A stretch of 64,000 bases of DNA, taken from assembly GCF_026283925.1 (NCBI RefSeq), contig NZ_JAPDPF010000002.1:186001-250000 (forward strand), in the 5' to 3' direction. Below, piece after piece: positions 62,556 to 64,000 of this stretch. This DNA is from Dyella halodurans (lineage in GTDB: Bacteria > Pseudomonadota > Gammaproteobacteria > Xanthomonadales > Rhodanobacteraceae). The translations under genes were made by a program, and so were the position numbers. Every line of letters begins with the position of its first letter. Positions within the stretch are counted from its first letter, which is position 1. The notes below the pieces were generated by a model. It did not search any database. It was not told where the DNA came from and saw only the letters and a list, made by a program, of their open reading frames with translations.

Positions 62556-62771
62556 GCGGGCATGGGTCCGGGCAAAAGGGGCGCCTGGTGCGGGCCGGGC
62601 TGCGTCTAGCCTTGCCGTCCGTGACCGACCGTGTCGGAGCCTTACCGGTGGCGCGACTTTTTTATGTGAAATCGCCCCCAGGCCGGGGCGCGCCAGGCCG
62701 CGCCGCGCCTTACCGGCAAATCGGAGTCCTCTGTTATCCTAAAGGGCTGCTGATACGGAAGCTCAACCCAA

Positions 62772-63897
62772 ATGATCGAAACCAATCCGATCCTTGCGCA
62801 GATCGCGGACCTCAAGGGCCGCGTCGAGTCGCTTAGGGGGTATCTTTGACTACGCCACCAAGCGTGAGCGTCTCGAAGAAGTAAGCCGCGAACTGGAAAG
62901 CCCCACCGTGTGGGACGATCCGCCGCGCGCCCAGGAGTTGGGCCGCGAACGCGCCCGCCTGGACACCATCGTCAGTGGCATCGACAGCTTGACGGCCGGT
63001 TTGACCGACGCCGGCGAGCTGCTGGAGATGGCCGCCGCCGACAACGACGAGGACACCGCCAACTCGGTGATCGCCGACCTGCGTGGCCTCGACGCCAAGG
63101 TGAGCAAGCTGGAATTCCAGCGCATGTTCTCCGGCAAGATGGACGCCAACAACGCATTCGTGGACATCCAGGCCGGCGCCGGCGGCACCGAGGCGCAGGA
63201 CTGGGCCGAAATCCTGCTGCGCATGTACCTGCGCTGGGCCGAATCGCGCGGCTGGAAGACCGAGTTGCTGGAAGTCAGCGGTGGCGAAGTGGCCGGCATC
63301 AAGTCCGCCACCTTCCGCGTGGAAGGCGACTACGCCTACGGCTGGCTGAAGACCGAGATCGGCGTGCACCGCCTGGTGCGCAAAAGCCCGTTCGATTCGG
63401 ACAATCGCCGCCATACCAGCTTCACTTCGGTGTTCGTGTCGCCGGAAGTGGATGACGACATCGATATCGACATCAACCCGGCCGACCTGCGCACCGACGT
63501 GTACCGTTCGTCCGGCGCCGGTGGTCAGCACGTCAACAAGACCGAGTCGGCCGTGCGTATCACGCATATCCCGACCAATACGGTGGTGGCCTGCCAGACC
63601 GAGCGCAGCCAGCACGCCAACCGCGACCGCGCCATGAAGATGCTGGCGGCCAAGCTGTATGAGCTGGAGCTGCAGAAGCGCAATGCCGAGAAGGACGCGC
63701 TGGAAGCGTCCAAGTCGGACATCGGCTGGGGCAGCCAGATCCGCAACTACGTGCTCGACCAGAGCCGTATCAAGGACCTGCGCACCGGTATCGAGCGCTC
63801 CGATACGCAGAAGGTGCTCGATGGCGACCTGGATGAATTCATCGAGGCCAGCCTGAAGTCGGGCCTGGATGCGGGCGCCAAGCGCGTGGATGCCTGA
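62772..63897 (+). CDS. prfB: Peptide chain release factor 2, with programmed +1 frameshift
   Basis: RF2 of about 374 residues, joined from 62772-62846 and 62848-63897. The first 25 codons end at an in-frame TGA (62847-62849) after CTT; the +1 shift skips T62847 and continues at GAC. SPF in RKSPFDSDN reads UGA/UAA stop codons, and GGQ in [15 protein letters not shown] triggers peptide release. Length matches bacterial RF2. The frameshift makes expression self-limiting: with enough RF2 the TGA is read as a stop. No lysS follows directly; the next gene starts 43 bp downstream. Confidence 0.97.
62835..62850 (+). promoter_or_regulatory. prfB frameshift signal
   Basis: AGGGGG (62835-62840), an internal Shine-Dalgarno, lies three bases before the slippery CTT-TGA-C (62844-62850). 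This is the conserved autoregulatory recoding site of prfB, unchanged here. Confidence 0.95.
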
Positions 63898-63940
63898 TCG
63901 CGAGCCATCGAATCTGCACGACGACCGAGGTGTTGCCTGC

Positions 63941-64000
63941 ATGAACAGAACGAAGACTTTCGCCATTCTGGTTGTGTGGGCCGCCCTGGCGGCAAGCAGC
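63941..64000 (+). CDS. Start of a secreted or membrane protein (truncated by the window)
   Basis: An ATG 43 bp after prfB opens a frame that is unbroken to the window end (20 codons). The visible part, MNRTKTFAILVVWAALAASS, has a basic start and a hydrophobic core like a signal peptide. GAGG lies about 10 bp upstream of the ATG. The product cannot be identified from 20 residues. Confidence 0.5.
   Translation, partial: MNRTKTFAILVVWAALAASS

Noticed and set aside
62772-62849. Premature TGA in prfB that might suggest a pseudogene
   Set aside because: It is the conserved programmed +1 frameshift site with internal AGGGGG and CTT-TGA-C.
1-64000. tRNA, rRNA, CRISPR arrays, prophage or transposase genes
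   Set aside because: None was seen: no regularly spaced repeats of CRISPR size, no integrase or transposase frames and no cloverleaf-like sequence recognised by eye.

Overview
The window is high-GC, densely coded chromosomal DNA with short spacers, many ATGA start/stop overlaps and conserved housekeeping genes (prfB, asnB, kup). Large TonB-dependent receptors, secreted S9, M20 and amidohydrolase-type enzymes, a TPR-sulfotransferase next to a receptor and a COX1-COX3 fusion suggest a gammaproteobacterium of the Xanthomonadales, most likely Rhodanobacteraceae (Dyella, Luteibacter or Rhodanobacter-like). That placement is an inference from gene content. No tRNA, rRNA, CRISPR array, phage or intact insertion sequence was seen.

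Bases 1-27,000 form a catabolic and uptake region. After the tail of a GH92-like enzyme come a TonB-dependent receptor, a short relic of an oxidoreductase gene, and a DUF5694-type protein. A minus-strand operon (18,764 to 4,723) then encodes, in transcription order, an omega-aminotransferase, a semialdehyde dehydrogenase, the CatI and CatJ subunits of a 3-oxoadipate CoA-transferase, a second aminotransferase, an S9 peptidase, a Rieske oxygenase of the quaternary-ammonium type, a secreted amidohydrolase, an APC permease and a trimethylamine-dehydrogenase-like flavoprotein. A divergent plus-strand operon encodes an IclR regulator, a PcaF-like thiolase and a secreted M20 peptidase. It is followed by a TPR-sulfotransferase and a second TonB receptor. 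Two tandem TTCG-N5-CGAA palindromes lie in the divergent promoter. Together the genes suggest import and hydrolysis of an N-methylated amino-acid conjugate, N-demethylation or C-N cleavage, two transaminations and one oxidation to 3-oxoadipate, then thiolysis to succinyl-CoA and acetyl-CoA. The substrate is not identified.

Bases 27,000-33,750 hold single genes: a secreted alpha/beta hydrolase, an OmpA-like lipoprotein, the potassium transporter Kup, a META/DUF4377 lipoprotein and a PD40 beta-propeller protein. Bases 33,749-42,096 are a minus-strand respiratory block: aa3-type oxidase subunit II, a fused subunit I-III, a small membrane protein, a ferric-reductase-like flavocytochrome and a 31-residue membrane peptide. 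Upstream are CtaG, a CopD-like protein and an NhaC antiporter, with one DUF2231 gene on the opposite strand. A TPR/beta-barrel protein and the arginine deiminase pair arcD-arcA follow; no arcB or arcC is present.

Bases 47,032-58,920 are one co-directional cluster in which a complete RND efflux system (adaptor, pump, outer-membrane factor) is interrupted by a seven-gene Mrp-type cation/proton antiporter with unusual subunit partitioning. Next is a SpoIIAA-like gene, then asnB. Just before asnB is a short ORF with six Asn codons in seven, followed by an intrinsic terminator and a possible antiterminator pairing, which looks like an asparagine-responsive attenuator. A REP-like doublet, an AI-2E family permease, prfB with its programmed frameshift and the start of a secreted protein close the window.
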